Source: Chloroflexota bacterium (lineage in GTDB: Bacteria; Chloroflexota; Dehalococcoidia; UBA2979). From it: DNA of 64,000 nt. The stretch is taken from contig CANJBO010000006.1 in assembly GCA_947472995.1 (NCBI GenBank), forward strand, positions 1 to 64,000, read 5' to 3'. A program made the translations under genes and the position numbers. Shown piece by piece: positions 1 to 7,760 of the stretch; position 1 is the first letter of the stretch, and every line of letters starts with the position of its first letter. Under the pieces are notes generated by a model, which did not search any database, was not told where the DNA came from, and saw nothing but the letters and a program-made list of their open reading frames with translations.

Positions 1-2
1 CC

Positions 3-152
3 AGTCCAGAAGGCCATAGGGTTTGGACGATCTCCGGGCCGGTGGATGCGCAGAACGGTTTCGGGGCGATGCTTCGTTCGACTTACACGGTCGAAGTAAC
101 TGACCTCGGCGACGGCAATCACACGCGCAGCCGCGTTATTTCCATCAGGTAG
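3..152 (+). CDS. C-terminal fragment of an unidentified protein
   Basis: An open frame enters from the left window edge and ends at TAG 150-152, giving 49 residues. The tail reads as an ordinary mixed peptide (ending TRSRVISIR) with aromatic and beta-branched residues, unlike the Arg/Ala-rich shadow frames here. The 5' part and any family signature lie outside the window, so no function can be given. It could be the end of a secreted or beta-sheet protein, but that is a guess. About 145 bp separate it from the tRNA gene. Confidence 0.5.
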   Translation, partial: SPEGHRVWTISGPVDAQNGFGAMLRSTYTVEVTDLGDGNHTRSRVISIR

Positions 153-253
153 CCCCGGGCCGCCCGTGCCAGAAACGGTGGTGCCCCCGACTGACGACCG
201 CACACCGACACCGCGCCATCACCGCGACTCACAGCCCCCGAACGCCCCCCGGT

Positions 254-283
254 TTGAGCGAGTACGCCGTGCGTCCGTATACT
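254..283 (+). promoter_or_regulatory. Promoter of the tRNA-Thr gene
   Basis: A -35-like TTGAGC (254-259), an 18-nt spacer and a -10 TATACT (278-283) lie directly before the tRNA. Initiation about 7 nt after the -10 would leave a 5' leader of only a few bases. Confidence 0.6.
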
Positions 284-297
284 CTCAGGACGGATCC

Positions 298-372
298 GCC
301 GCTGTAGCTCAGTGGTAGAGCAGCTGTTTCGTAAACAGCAGGTCGTGAGTTCGAGTCTCACCGGCGGCTCCA
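298..372 (+). tRNA. tRNA-Thr, anticodon CGT
   Basis: A full cloverleaf can be drawn. The acceptor stem GCCGCTG (298-304) pairs with CGGCGGC (362-368) with one G-U pair. The anticodon arm GCTGT / ACAGC encloses loop TTCGTAA, so the anticodon is CGT, reading the threonine codon ACG. The T arm is GTGAG-TTCGAGT-CTCAC. The discriminator is T and the 3' CCA (370-372) is encoded. No intron is present. Confidence 0.97.
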
Positions 373-464
373 GCAGTCCTCCACACCACTGTCCACTGCG
401 GCCCGTGATCCCGAGGGACCCCTCTGTCCCGAGGAACGGTCGGCCGCGTGAAGGGCGTCGCACC

Positions 465-1202
465 ATGAGCAAGCTCCGCAACCGCATCCGCGACCTCGGA
501 CGCACGCCGTCGGGCTTCGGCTTCGCCGCGCTCGCCCGCTCGGAGGCCGCGCGCCACATGCTCGTCGTCGCCGAGGCGACCGACGCCGCGTCCGCGACCG
601 CTGCGATCGAGGTCGGCGCCGACGCGATCATCGTGCGCGGCTCCGCCGCCGCCCTCGCCAGTATCGACACGAAGGGCGCGCTCGTGGGCCTCTGGCTGGA
701 GGACGCCACGGGCGCCGAGGTCACCGCCGCGAAGGACGCCGGCGCGGACTTCTTCCTCTTCGACGACGGCCGCGCGCAGGCCAGCGCCCTCACCCCGACC
801 GAGATCGGCCGCGTCCTGCTGCTCGGCCCCGACCAGGAGATGGAGCGCCTCCGCTCGATCGCCGTCATCGACCTCGACGCCGTCGTCGTGACGGGCGAGG
901 TTGGCGCGACCACGGTGCGCGACCAGCTGGCGCTGCGCCGGGTCGCCTCGCTCACCGGTGCGCCACTGCTCGTCGCCGCGAACGCGACGCCCGACACCGC
1001 GACCCTCGAGGCGTGGCGCGACGCCGGGGCGGCCGCCGTCCTCGTCGCCAGCAACGCGGACCTGCGCGCCACGGTGCAGGCCGCGCTCGCGGTACCCGCG
1101 CCGAAGCGCCGGGACAGCAGCGAGCGCGGCGCGATGCCGCTCATCGGTGCGCTCCGCAGCAATGACCACGATCACGACGACGACGAGGACGACGACCTCT
1201 AG
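465..1202 (+). CDS. TIM-barrel-like conserved hypothetical protein with acidic tail
   Basis: This 245-residue protein starts at ATG 465; the frame stays open upstream through the tRNA, so the upstream codons are not coding. The body has alternating strands and helices with recurring Val/Ala-Gly-Ala-Asp turns (IEVGADAIIV, AKDAGADFFLF, WRDAGAAAVLVAS), the pattern of a beta/alpha barrel related to aldolase or phosphate-binding folds. I see no complete catalytic motif. The last 12 residues are a His/Asp/Glu tail (DHDHDDDEDDDL) that could bind metal or be disordered. It is a single gene between a tRNA and a MerR regulator. No specific function is recognised. Confidence 0.7.
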   Translation: MSKLRNRIRDLGRTPSGFGFAALARSEAARHMLVVAEATDAASATAAIEVGADAIIVRGSAAALASIDTKGALVGLWLEDATGAEVTAAKDAGADFFLFDDGRAQASALTPTEIGRVLLLGPDQEMERLRSIAVIDLDAVVVTGEVGATTVRDQLALRRVASLTGAPLLVAANATPDTATLEAWRDAGAAAVLVASNADLRATVQAALAVPAPKRRDSSERGAMPLIGALRSNDHDHDDDEDDDL

Positions 1203-1221
1203 CCATATCTCCCTGTTTCCG

Positions 1222-1258
1222 CCCCCTCCCCCCTCGCGGGGGAGAGCCGGGGTGGAGG
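1222..1258. repeat. Family A G/C hairpin repeat, single unit
   Basis: C-rich and G-rich arms around a CTCGCGGG centre, followed by the family's GCCGGGGTGG tail. It lies just after the TIM-barrel-like gene and could act as a transcript-end hairpin. It matches units found at about fifteen other gaps in the window. Confidence 0.7.
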
Positions 1259-1387
1259 CTTCCCTCGACGATTCGACGAGGCGCCAGATTTCGAGCCCCG
1301 TCGCCCCTCGATCCCCCCACAAGCGCGGCGCGATCCGCCACAATGCTGTTGACGCTCCAGCCGGGGCGTCCAGAGGATGCCCGCCTG

Positions 1388-1885
1388 ATGACCAACGTTG
1401 AGCCGATCGACAGCGCCACCGCCCGATTCCAGATCGGCGAGGTCGCCGATCGCACTGGCGTGACGCAGCGCACGCTCCGCTTCTACGAGGAACGCGGTCT
1501 CCTTCGCCCGCCGGAGCGCATGGACGGCGGCTTCCGCCTCTACTCCGAGAACGACGTCACCCGCATCGGCTACATCAAGCAGCTGCAGGACCTCCTGGGC
1601 TTCTCCCTGTCCGAGATCAAGGACATGGTCGAGGCCGAGGAGCTGCTCCAGCAGATCAGCTCGACCCGCCGCCCGGACCGCCAGCTCCCCGAGCGCCTGA
1701 AGCGCACCGAGCAGATCATGGGCGCGCTCACGCGTCAGCTCGATGTCGTCGACCACAAGGTCGAGCACCTCGCCGCCCTGCGCGAGGAGATCCACGCCAA
1801 GATCGAGCGCGTCTCCTCGCGTCACGCGGAGATCCTCACCGCGATGGAGCAGGAACCCGCCACCCCGGCGAAGCATCGCAACTAG
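1388..1885 (+). CDS. MerR-family transcriptional regulator
   Basis: This is a 165-residue DNA-binding regulator. Residues 15-85 form the winged HTH typical of MerR (QIGEVADRTGVTQRTLRFYEE, then GLL and GFRLYSENDV). A long amphipathic helix follows (residues 95-150), the usual dimerisation coiled coil. The protein has no cysteine, so it is not a classical metal or redox sensor; the effector is unknown. I chose ATG 1388, which has AGAGG 11 nt upstream; an in-frame ATG at 1343 would add 15 residues of poor character. The gene is followed by a strong hairpin and stands alone, so its target is not evident. Confidence 0.9.
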   Translation: MTNVEPIDSATARFQIGEVADRTGVTQRTLRFYEERGLLRPPERMDGGFRLYSENDVTRIGYIKQLQDLLGFSLSEIKDMVEAEELLQQISSTRRPDRQLPERLKRTEQIMGALTRQLDVVDHKVEHLAALREEIHAKIERVSSRHAEILTAMEQEPATPAKHRN

Positions 1886-1918
1886 CCACCTCGACCGTTT
1901 CCCGGCACAAATCGAACA

Positions 1919-1944
1919 AACGGCGCACCCTCAGGTGCGCCGTT
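1919..1944. terminator. Bidirectional hairpin terminator
   Basis: AACGGCGCACC (1919-1929) pairs with GGTGCGCCGTT (1934-1944) around a CTCA loop, giving 11 perfect pairs. It lies between the convergent MerR gene and the small membrane protein gene. Read on the minus strand it is followed by a T-rich tail (TGTTCGATTTG). Confidence 0.8.
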
Positions 1945-1971
1945 CGCGTCTGCGACTCGGGAGCGAGGGCG

Positions 1972-2310
1972 CTAGTGCGCCGAGGGCGCGTGAGGAGCGG
2001 CGGACGCGGCGGACGCGGCAGCCGAGGCGGCGTGCGCGGCGTCGTGATGGTCGTCGTGCGGGACGGCCGGCGCCTGGAACGCCCAGTCGAGGTTGCGCTC
2101 GCGGCGGTACAGGTAGCCGAGCGTCGTGACCACGAACAGCCCGGTGAGGCCGAGGAGCGTGTAGAGCAGCGTCGAGCCCATGTCGGCGGGCGGCGGGATC
2201 GTGCGTGACGCGGCGGCCACGCCCGCGTGCGTGGGCTCGGCGGCCATCGCGATCACCGGCAGCAGCGCCGCACCGGCGCCCGACACCACCGCGCTGATCC
2301 GTCGCCTCAT
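1972..2310 (-). CDS. Small exported single-span membrane protein, His-rich tail
   Basis: The 112-residue product begins MRRRISAVVSGAG and has a signal-peptide-like hydrophobic stretch ending at AMAAEP (about residue 24). One transmembrane helix follows (STLLYTLLGLTGLFVVTTLG, about residues 44-63), then YRRER on the probable cytosolic side. The tail from residue 80 is rich in His, Ala and Ser (DDHHDAAHAAS). The ATG at 2310 is fixed by GGAGG 6 nt upstream; the longer frame lacks such a site. It diverges from rpmH. Small proteins of this shape often assist respiratory or transport complexes, but nothing here proves that. Confidence 0.7.
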   Translation of the reverse strand: MRRRISAVVSGAGAALLPVIAMAAEPTHAGVAAASRTIPPPADMGSTLLYTLLGLTGLFVVTTLGYLYRRERNLDWAFQAPAVPHDDHHDAAHAASAAASAASAAPHAPSAH

Positions 2311-2340
2311 CGCCTGCCTCCACACCCTGCGCGCATCCCG

Positions 2341-2357
2341 TTCGAGGAATCCTCGAA
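2341..2357. promoter_or_regulatory. 17-bp palindrome between divergent genes
   Basis: TTCGAGGAATCCTCGAA is a perfect 8-bp inverted repeat around one base. It sits in the divergent gap between the small membrane protein gene (starting at 2310, minus) and rpmH. It could be an operator, or a relative of the family C hairpins. No known box is matched. Confidence 0.4.
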
Positions 2358-2444
2358 CGGCCCCAGTCTACCGCGCGCGCGGCTCTCGGGGGAGCCACCT
2401 CGGCCCGCCCGGGGCGCGCGAGGCCGTGACGCATACGGGGCGCG

Positions 2445-2473
2445 TTGCCCGAGGCCCACCGGTTGCCTATACT
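2445..2473 (+). promoter_or_regulatory. rpmH promoter
   Basis: TTGCCC (2445-2450), a 17-nt spacer and TATACT (2468-2473). It leaves a leader of about 25 nt before the rpmH start and is the likely promoter for the rpmH-rnpA-yidD run. Confidence 0.7.
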
Positions 2474-2504
2474 AACCCGGCTAAGAGCAGCGATCGGAGC
2501 GACG

Positions 2505-2639
2505 GTGAAGAGGACCTGGCAGCCCAAGCGCAAGCCGCGCCAGCGCAAGCTGGGATTCCGCGCGCGCATGGCGACGAAAGACGGGCGAGCGATCATCGCG
2601 CGGCGGCGCGAGCGTGGTCGCGCGCGATTGACGGTCTAG
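2505..2639 (+). CDS. rpmH: 50S ribosomal protein bL34
   Basis: Ribosomal protein of the large subunit, 44 residues, the normal length. It has the family signature [19 protein letters not shown] and the basic tail [12 protein letters not shown]. The start is GTG 2505, placed by GGAG five nt upstream; the longer ATG frame upstream is not protein-like. It is first of the conserved rpmH-rnpA-yidD-yidC-jag gene order found next to many bacterial origins. Confidence 0.97.
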   Translation: MKRTWQPKRKPRQRKLGFRARMATKDGRAIIARRRERGRARLTV

Positions 2640-2735
2640 TACCCGGACGCCCCCGACCGCATCGAGTCACGCACATCCTGACCCCCTCATCATTCCTCTC
2701 GCGCCCGCCGGCATCGACGCTCGCGGGACGGTGAC

Positions 2736-3182
2736 ATGACACAGGGCCGGCACACGCCACCACCCGCGACGGCGCTCGAGCTTCGAGACGTCCCGGAACG
2801 GCTGCGGCGGAGCCAGGACTTCGCGGCGACCATGCGGACTGGGCGGCGTGCGAGGCATGCGCTGCTGACAGCAGTGGCGCTCAGAACACACGGGCCTGGC
2901 ACTCGGATCGGCTTCGCAGTGAGCCGCCGGGTCGGGGGTGCCGTGGTGCGCAACCGCGTGAAGCGGCAACTGCGCATGATCATCCGCGCGGCCCGCTGGC
3001 AAGGCGGCTACGACGTGGTGATCGTCCCACAACCGACCTGCGCGAGCGCTCGATTCGACGAGATTGCGGGCGCTCTCGCGAGCACGTGCGAGAAACTGGG
3101 CATCCTCATGGGCCGCAACCTCGCAGGGAACCCCCCTGCTGGCCGGAGTTCAACGACGCGGAGCCAGGACACGACTTCGTGA
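2736..3182 (+). CDS. rnpA: Ribonuclease P protein component
   Basis: Protein subunit of RNase P, which helps the catalytic RNA bind and cleave the 5' leader of pre-tRNA. The 148-residue product carries the hallmark RNA-binding segment ([20 protein letters not shown], then RQLRMIIR, about residues 57-84). The N-terminal 20 residues and the Ser/Thr/Asn-rich last 25 are extra compared with the usual 110-125 residues. Its TGA stop overlaps the GTG start of yidD by 4 nt (GTGA), so translation is probably coupled. Confidence 0.95.
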   Translation: MTQGRHTPPPATALELRDVPERLRRSQDFAATMRTGRRARHALLTAVALRTHGPGTRIGFAVSRRVGGAVVRNRVKRQLRMIIRAARWQGGYDVVIVPQPTCASARFDEIAGALASTCEKLGILMGRNLAGNPPAGRSSTTRSQDTTS

Positions 3183-3418
3183 CCGGGCTCCTGCTCGCGC
3201 TCATCCGCACGTACCAGCGATACGTCTCGCCGGCCCTCGGCATCGCCTGCCGCTACGAGCCCTCCTGCTCCCACTACGGCTACGAAGCGATCGAGCGGCA
3301 TGGCGCGCTCCTCGGCTCGTGGCTGACGATTCGACGACTCGCCCGCTGCCGTCCCGGTGGCGGCGAGGGCTACGATCCCGTCCCCACGACGATCACCTCC
3401 GAAGGACGCGCCGCATGA
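3179..3418 (+). CDS. yidD: Membrane protein insertion efficiency factor YidD
   Basis: A 79-residue YidD-family protein that helps insert membrane proteins alongside YidC. It has the full signature: [14 protein letters not shown], then [19 protein letters not shown] and the [17 protein letters not shown] end, with the three conserved cysteines. GTG 3179 is chosen because it overlaps the rnpA stop as GTGA and gives the normal length; the frame stays open upstream inside rnpA. The stop overlaps the following ATG by 4 nt. Confidence 0.95.
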   Translation: MTGLLLALIRTYQRYVSPALGIACRYEPSCSHYGYEAIERHGALLGSWLTIRRLARCRPGGGEGYDPVPTTITSEGRAA

Positions 3419-4551
3419 CGATGTTTCACGTGAAACATCCCCGGACGCTCCTCGCGAGCGTGCTGCTCGCCTCGACGTTGCTCGTGGGCTGCACCGGGGA
3501 GCTGACGCCGGCGAAGGGCTGGGCGCCGCCGGTCGCGGGGCCGAACAACACGCTGCTCATCCAGTCCGGCGCGGGCCGCATCGCCGCCATCAAGACCGAC
3601 GGCTCTCCTGTCGCCAGCTTCGAGCTGAAGGGCGCGAAGACCCGCGACTTCATCGGCCGCGAGAGCCAGGCCGCCGCGACCCCGTTCTACGCCACCCCGA
3701 TCGTCGAGGGAAACACCGCCTACATCGTCTCGTACCAGGGCCGCGTCGCCCGCCTGAACCTGGAGGGCGGCTCGATCACGGAGCGCTGGGTCGTCGACCT
3801 GAACCACCACGTCGTCGCGACGCCCGTCCTGCGCGACAACCGCCTCTACGTCTCCACCGAGAACGGCCGTCTTGCCGTCGTGAACGTCGAGAACGGCAGC
3901 ATCGTCGGCGAGACCCGCCCGACCCCCGGTCGTGTCTGGGGCTCGCCCGCCGCCGCCGATGACCGCGTGTTCATCGGCACCCTCGACAGCAGCGAGATCC
4001 TCGCGGTGCAGGCCGGCAACGGCAGCACGCTCTGGCGCTACGACGGCGACGGCGCCACGGCCGCCGACCTGGTCGTGGACGGCAGCACGCTCCTCGTCCC
4101 CTCGTTCGACCGCGCCATCCACGCCCTGGACCTCGCCTCCGGCAAGGAGTCGTGGGCGTTCCCGGGCGACGGCTGGTTCGTCGGGAAGCCGCTGGTCACC
4201 CCCGGCGCCATCTACGCGGGCACGATGTCCGGCTCGCTCTACGCGATCGACCGCTCCGGCAAGCAGCAGTGGCAGTTCCACCGAGCCGGCCTGGAGTTCC
4301 GCGCCACCCCGCTCCTCGCCAACGGCACGCTGGTCGGCGTGAGCCGCAACGGCACGTTCGTCGGCCTCGACGCCGCCACTGGCGCCGAGAAGTGGTCACG
4401 CACGTTCGAGGGCGTCGAGATCGACGCGAACGGCCTGATGCTCGACAACGCGATCTTCTTCACCACGCACACGTACCGCCTGCTGCGCCTCGACCCGGCG
4501 ACCGGCGAGATCCAGCCCGTCAACGTCCAGCCGCCTTCGAGCGGCAACTAA
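3415..4551 (+). CDS. Lipoprotein with PQQ-type beta-propeller repeats
   Basis: A 378-residue exported lipoprotein. The N-terminus has basic residues, a hydrophobic core ([15 protein letters not shown]) and a lipobox LVGC. Repeats of PQQ/BamB type follow from about residue 60 ([61 protein letters not shown]), consistent with a beta-propeller. ATG 3415 overlaps the yidD stop (ATGA) and has GAAGGA 8 nt upstream. The gene sits between yidD and yidC, so it may act with the insertion machinery, perhaps in a BamB-like scaffold role; this is inferred from position only. Codons 3-8 (MFHVKH) are written in a parS site. Confidence 0.88.
   Translation: MTMFHVKHPRTLLASVLLASTLLVGCTGELTPAKGWAPPVAGPNNTLLIQSGAGRIAAIKTDGSPVASFELKGAKTRDFIGRESQAAATPFYATPIVEGNTAYIVSYQGRVARLNLEGGSITERWVVDLNHHVVATPVLRDNRLYVSTENGRLAVVNVENGSIVGETRPTPGRVWGSPAAADDRVFIGTLDSSEILAVQAGNGSTLWRYDGDGATAADLVVDGSTLLVPSFDRAIHALDLASGKESWAFPGDGWFVGKPLVTPGAIYAGTMSGSLYAIDRSGKQQWQFHRAGLEFRATPLLANGTLVGVSRNGTFVGLDAATGAEKWSRTFEGVEIDANGLMLDNAIFFTTHTYRLLRLDPATGEIQPVNVQPPSSGN
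3421..3438. promoter_or_regulatory. parS: parS centromere site inside a coding sequence
   Basis: ATGTTTCACGTGAAACAT is a perfect 18-bp palindrome whose core TGTTTCACGTGAAACA matches the bacterial parS consensus bound by ParB. It lies at codons 3-8 of the lipoprotein gene and so encodes MFHVKH. parA and parB are about 4.3 kb downstream. I saw no second copy in the window. Confidence 0.93.
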
Positions 4552-4568
4552 CCGCGGAGTAGCCGAGC

Positions 4569-5555
4569 ATGCCGCAGATCACCGCCATCTGGCAGATCGC
4601 GCTCGAGACGCCGCTGATCAACATCATGGTCCTGCTGACCGTGGTGCTCGGCGGGTCGTACGGGCTGGCGATCCTCGCCTTCACCGTCATCTCCCGCGCG
4701 CTGATGTTCCCGCTCACGCTCCGCATGCTGAACTCCATGAAGGGGCTGCAGGAGATCCAGCCCCAGATGGCGGAGATCCAGAAGAAGTACACGGATCCCA
4801 AGCGGCGCCAGGAAGAGGTGATGAAGCTCTACCGGGAGGCCGGGGTCAACCCGCTCGGCTGCCTCGGCCCGCAGCTCGTCCAGTTCCCCATCTTCATCGC
4901 CGTCTACCAGGTCATCCGCATGACCCTCGGCTCCACCCCGGAGGGCATGCTCGCCCTCTCCGGCCGCCTCTACGACTACCCGATCATCCAGAACGCCATC
5001 CCGCTGTCCTCGACGTGGCTCGGGATGGACCTCGCGGCGCAGGGGAACTACTTCCTCGTCGCGGCCGTGTTCGCCTCCATGTGGCTCCAGCAGCGCATCT
5101 CCAGCAGCCGGCCGATGGCCACCACGCAGGCCGCCAGCGACCAGCAGCGCCAGATGAACACGATGATGCAGTGGCTGATGCCGGCCATGTTCGCGTGGTT
5201 CGTGATCGCGACGCCGGCGGGCGTGGGCCTCTACTGGGCCTCCAGCACCATCATCGGCATCATCCTGCAGTGGATCTTCGTCGGCCCCGGTGACTTCACC
5301 TGGGGCTCACTGATCCCGAACGTCGTGCGCGAGCGGCTGGGCATGCCCCGCCTCGCCACCCCAGACCAGCGGCGCCTTGCGTCGCGAGCGGCACTCACCC
5401 AGCACGCGGAGGTCCCCGGCGGGGACCGGACCGAATCGAGGACCACAGATGAGGGTAGCGGAGACGAGCGGGAAGACAGTCGACGAGGCAATCGGGCGGG
5501 CGCTCGACCAGCTCGACCTGCGCCGAGACCAGGTCGACGTCGACGTAATCACTGA
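4569..5555 (+). CDS. yidC: YidC/Oxa1-family membrane protein insertase
   Basis: Inserts and folds membrane proteins in the cytoplasmic membrane. The 328-residue protein is the short Gram-positive-type form without a large periplasmic domain. The groove arginine is in FTVISRALMFPLT (residue 43). The cytosolic hairpin (QEIQPQMAEIQKKYTDPKRR) and the helices around GVNPLGCLGPQLVQFPIF and PAGVGLYWASSTIIGII are canonical. The last 45 residues are strongly basic (ending RPAPRPGRRRRNH), as in YidC proteins that bind ribosomes through the tail. GGAG lies 9 nt before the ATG. The 3' end overlaps jag by 107 nt. Confidence 0.95.
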   Translation: MPQITAIWQIALETPLINIMVLLTVVLGGSYGLAILAFTVISRALMFPLTLRMLNSMKGLQEIQPQMAEIQKKYTDPKRRQEEVMKLYREAGVNPLGCLGPQLVQFPIFIAVYQVIRMTLGSTPEGMLALSGRLYDYPIIQNAIPLSSTWLGMDLAAQGNYFLVAAVFASMWLQQRISSSRPMATTQAASDQQRQMNTMMQWLMPAMFAWFVIATPAGVGLYWASSTIIGIILQWIFVGPGDFTWGSLIPNVVRERLGMPRLATPDQRRLASRAALTQHAEVPGGDRTESRTTDEGSGDEREDSRRGNRAGARPARPAPRPGRRRRNH

Positions 5556-6795
5556 GGGTAAGGCGGGCTTCCTGGGCTTCGGCTCGGAGGACGCGATCGT
5601 CCGCGTCACCGCGAAGGACTCCGTGATGACCACCGGCGGCGGCAACCGCTCGCGCGGCGGCCGGGGTGGTCGCGGCGGCGGCGGTGCTGGACGCGGCGGA
5701 CGCCCCGAGGCGGACCGCAACCGCCAGCCGGAGGTCGCGCGTCCGCGTGACTTCGACGACGAGGACGACCACGAGGACGACGGCGACGACGCGCCCCCGA
5801 GCCTGGGCCCGAACGACGCGCCCCGCGCGGGCGGCCGACGTGACGACGCGACGACCGGCGACGGGACGACTGGCGAGGCGACCGGTGGCACTGGCGAGGG
5901 CGGCGACGAGGCACGCCGACGCCGCGGCCGTCGTGGTGGCCGTGGGCGGCGTGGCGGTGGTGGCGAGGGCGGCGGCGAGGGTGGCGAGCGCGCTCCCGAG
6001 GCCGGTGCCGCAGTGGGAGCCGCCTCGAGCGCCCCGCGTGGCGGACGCCGCGACGACGGCGCCGGCGATGACCGCGCCCCGCGCGAAGACCGAGGTCCCC
6101 GTGACGACCGTGCCCCCCGCGAGGACCGCGGCGGCAGCCGTGGCGGACGCGGCGGGCGTGGTGGCGGGCGAGACCGCGACGACGGGCCTCGTGGCGAGCG
6201 CGTCGAGCGACCGCGCGGCTACAGCGTCCCCGCGAACGAGGAGGTCCGCATCCCGGACGTCCCGGAGGACGCCCCCGACCGCCCCGCGGCGGAGTACGCG
6301 GACGAGCTGGACCTCGCCGGGAGCGCGCTGCGCGACCTGCTGAACCTGCTCGGCCTCACGCACACGGAGATCAGCGCCCGCGACCCGGAGACCCCCGGCG
6401 ACGGCGCCGGCCTCGTGGCGCAGGTGCTGGACGTGTACGGCGAGGACGACGCGACCTCGGACGAGCTCGGCCTGCTCATCGGACGCCGCGGCGAGACGCT
6501 CTCGTCGCTGCAGTACCTGGTGAACACGATCGTCGGCCGGACGGGCGAGGACGCCCCGGTCTACGGCCTGGACATCGAGGGCTACCGCCGCCGCCGCGAG
6601 CAGACGCTGGTCGACCTCGCGCACGAGGTGGCACAGGAGGTCCGCGAGACCGGCGACGTGATCACGCTGGAGCCGATGCCGGCCTCCGAGCGACGCATCG
6701 TCCACCTCGCGCTGGAGACGGAGGCCGGCGTGCGCACCGAGAGCGTGGGCTCCGGCGACCGCCGCCAGGTCGAGGTCCTGCCCGCAGACGAGTAG
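5449..6795 (+). CDS. khpB: Jag/KhpB RNA-binding protein with long Gly/Arg/Asp linker
   Basis: Cytosolic RNA-binding protein of the Jag (KhpB/EloR) family, 448 residues against the usual 200-250. Jag_N is residues 1-55 (MRVAETSGKTVDEAIGRAL, then GKAGFLGFGSEDAIVRV). A KH domain follows with loop IGRRGETL inside LGLLIGRRGETLSSLQYLVN (about residues 340-360), then an R3H motif (EPMPASERRIVHLAL, about residues 405-419). Residues 60-265 are a low-complexity Gly/Arg/Asp/Glu linker with RGG-like runs. ATG 5449 has GAGGA 7 nt upstream and begins exactly at the Jag_N domain, although it lies inside the yidC frame. Confidence 0.93.
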   Translation: MRVAETSGKTVDEAIGRALDQLDLRRDQVDVDVITEGKAGFLGFGSEDAIVRVTAKDSVMTTGGGNRSRGGRGGRGGGGAGRGGRPEADRNRQPEVARPRDFDDEDDHEDDGDDAPPSLGPNDAPRAGGRRDDATTGDGTTGEATGGTGEGGDEARRRRGRRGGRGRRGGGGEGGGEGGERAPEAGAAVGAASSAPRGGRRDDGAGDDRAPREDRGPRDDRAPREDRGGSRGGRGGRGGGRDRDDGPRGERVERPRGYSVPANEEVRIPDVPEDAPDRPAAEYADELDLAGSALRDLLNLLGLTHTEISARDPETPGDGAGLVAQVLDVYGEDDATSDELGLLIGRRGETLSSLQYLVNTIVGRTGEDAPVYGLDIEGYRRRREQTLVDLAHEVAQEVRETGDVITLEPMPASERRIVHLALETEAGVRTESVGSGDRRQVEVLPADE

Positions 6796-6839
6796 CATTC
6801 GACAGCAGAGCGCGGCACTCGACGCCACTACCAACGGTC

Positions 6840-7760
6840 ATGGCCCGAGAGCAGCCGACGATGCCTGAGAACGCCTCTCCCGAGCCCGTGCTGATCGTCG
6901 GCGCGGTGACGTGGGACGTCGTGGGTGACGAGCGCCGCGCGGGCGGGGCGGCGACCTTCGCCGCCCGCGTCGCGACCGCGCTCGGCGTGCGCGCGCACGT
7001 GCTCGTCCTGGCCGGGCCTGACGCGGGCCTCGACGCGTTCTTATTGCACGAATGTGCAGTGGTGCCGGTTGCGCGCACGCTGACCCTCGAGCACCGCTTC
7101 GTCGAGGGTGAGCGGCACCAGCGCGTGCTCGTCGGGCCGGAGCGCGCGCTCACGCCCGGCGATCTGCCTGCTGGCTGGCCCGCCGCCTATCGCACGATCG
7201 TGCTGGCACCGCTGCTCCCCGACGATATCGACGTCCCCGCGTTCCTCGACGCCTGCGCGGCGGGCCCGACGATCGAGGTGGCGCTGCTCGCGCAGGGACT
7301 GGGCCGCCAGGTCGCCGCTGACGGCGCGATCACCGACCGCGCGAGCCCGTCGCAGGTGTTCTTCGACGTCGCGCGCCCGAACGTCACGCTGTTCCTGTCC
7401 GCCGAGGAGACCGCCGGCTGGGCGCCGGGCGACCTCGACGCGCTGGTCGCGCGATCGAAGCGCGTCGTGCGCACCTTCGGGCGTGACGGCGCGGAGATCC
7501 GGACAGCCGCGGGCGTCCACGCCATCGAGGCGCTCCCGGCGACGCTGGTCGATGCGACCGGCGCGGGCGACGTGTTCGCGACCGCCCTTATACTCGCGAT
7601 GCGTGCGGGGGATGACGTGGCCGGCCGGCTCGCTGCCGCCTGCGCGGCTGCGTGCGTGGAGCGCATCGGCTCCGCGCCCCTTCCTGCACGCACGGAACTC
7701 GAAACCCGGGCTGGCATCGCCGCCTCGGATAGATCGCGTGCGCAGGGGGAACGAACGTGA
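6840..7760 (+). CDS. PfkB-family carbohydrate/nucleoside kinase
   Basis: A 306-residue ribokinase-fold protein. The C-terminal PfkB signature is clear (DATGAGDVFATALILAMRAG, about residues 239-258), with the catalytic Asp and the anion hole GAGD. An N-terminal GAVTWDVVGDERRAGGAATFAA segment matches the usual substrate-binding GG region. The substrate cannot be named; relatives phosphorylate ribose, fructose phosphates, inosine or adenosine. ATG 6861 is a possible alternative start. The stop overlaps the parA GTG by 4 nt, so it may be transcribed with the partition genes. Confidence 0.85.
   Translation: MAREQPTMPENASPEPVLIVGAVTWDVVGDERRAGGAATFAARVATALGVRAHVLVLAGPDAGLDAFLLHECAVVPVARTLTLEHRFVEGERHQRVLVGPERALTPGDLPAGWPAAYRTIVLAPLLPDDIDVPAFLDACAAGPTIEVALLAQGLGRQVAADGAITDRASPSQVFFDVARPNVTLFLSAEETAGWAPGDLDALVARSKRVVRTFGRDGAEIRTAAGVHAIEALPATLVDATGAGDVFATALILAMRAGDDVAGRLAAACAAACVERIGSAPLPARTELETRAGIAASDRSRAQGERT

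Noticed and set aside
119-1343. Long minus-strand frames of about 345 codons opposite the TIM-barrel-like gene
   Set aside because: They are Arg/Ala/Gly-rich shadows of the plus-strand gene and run through the tRNA; high GC makes such frames long by chance.
1-2504. Replication origin with dnaA next to rpmH
   Set aside because: The rpmH-rnpA-parAB order suggests an origin neighbourhood, but no dnaA, AT-rich unwinding region or cluster of DnaA boxes was seen here.
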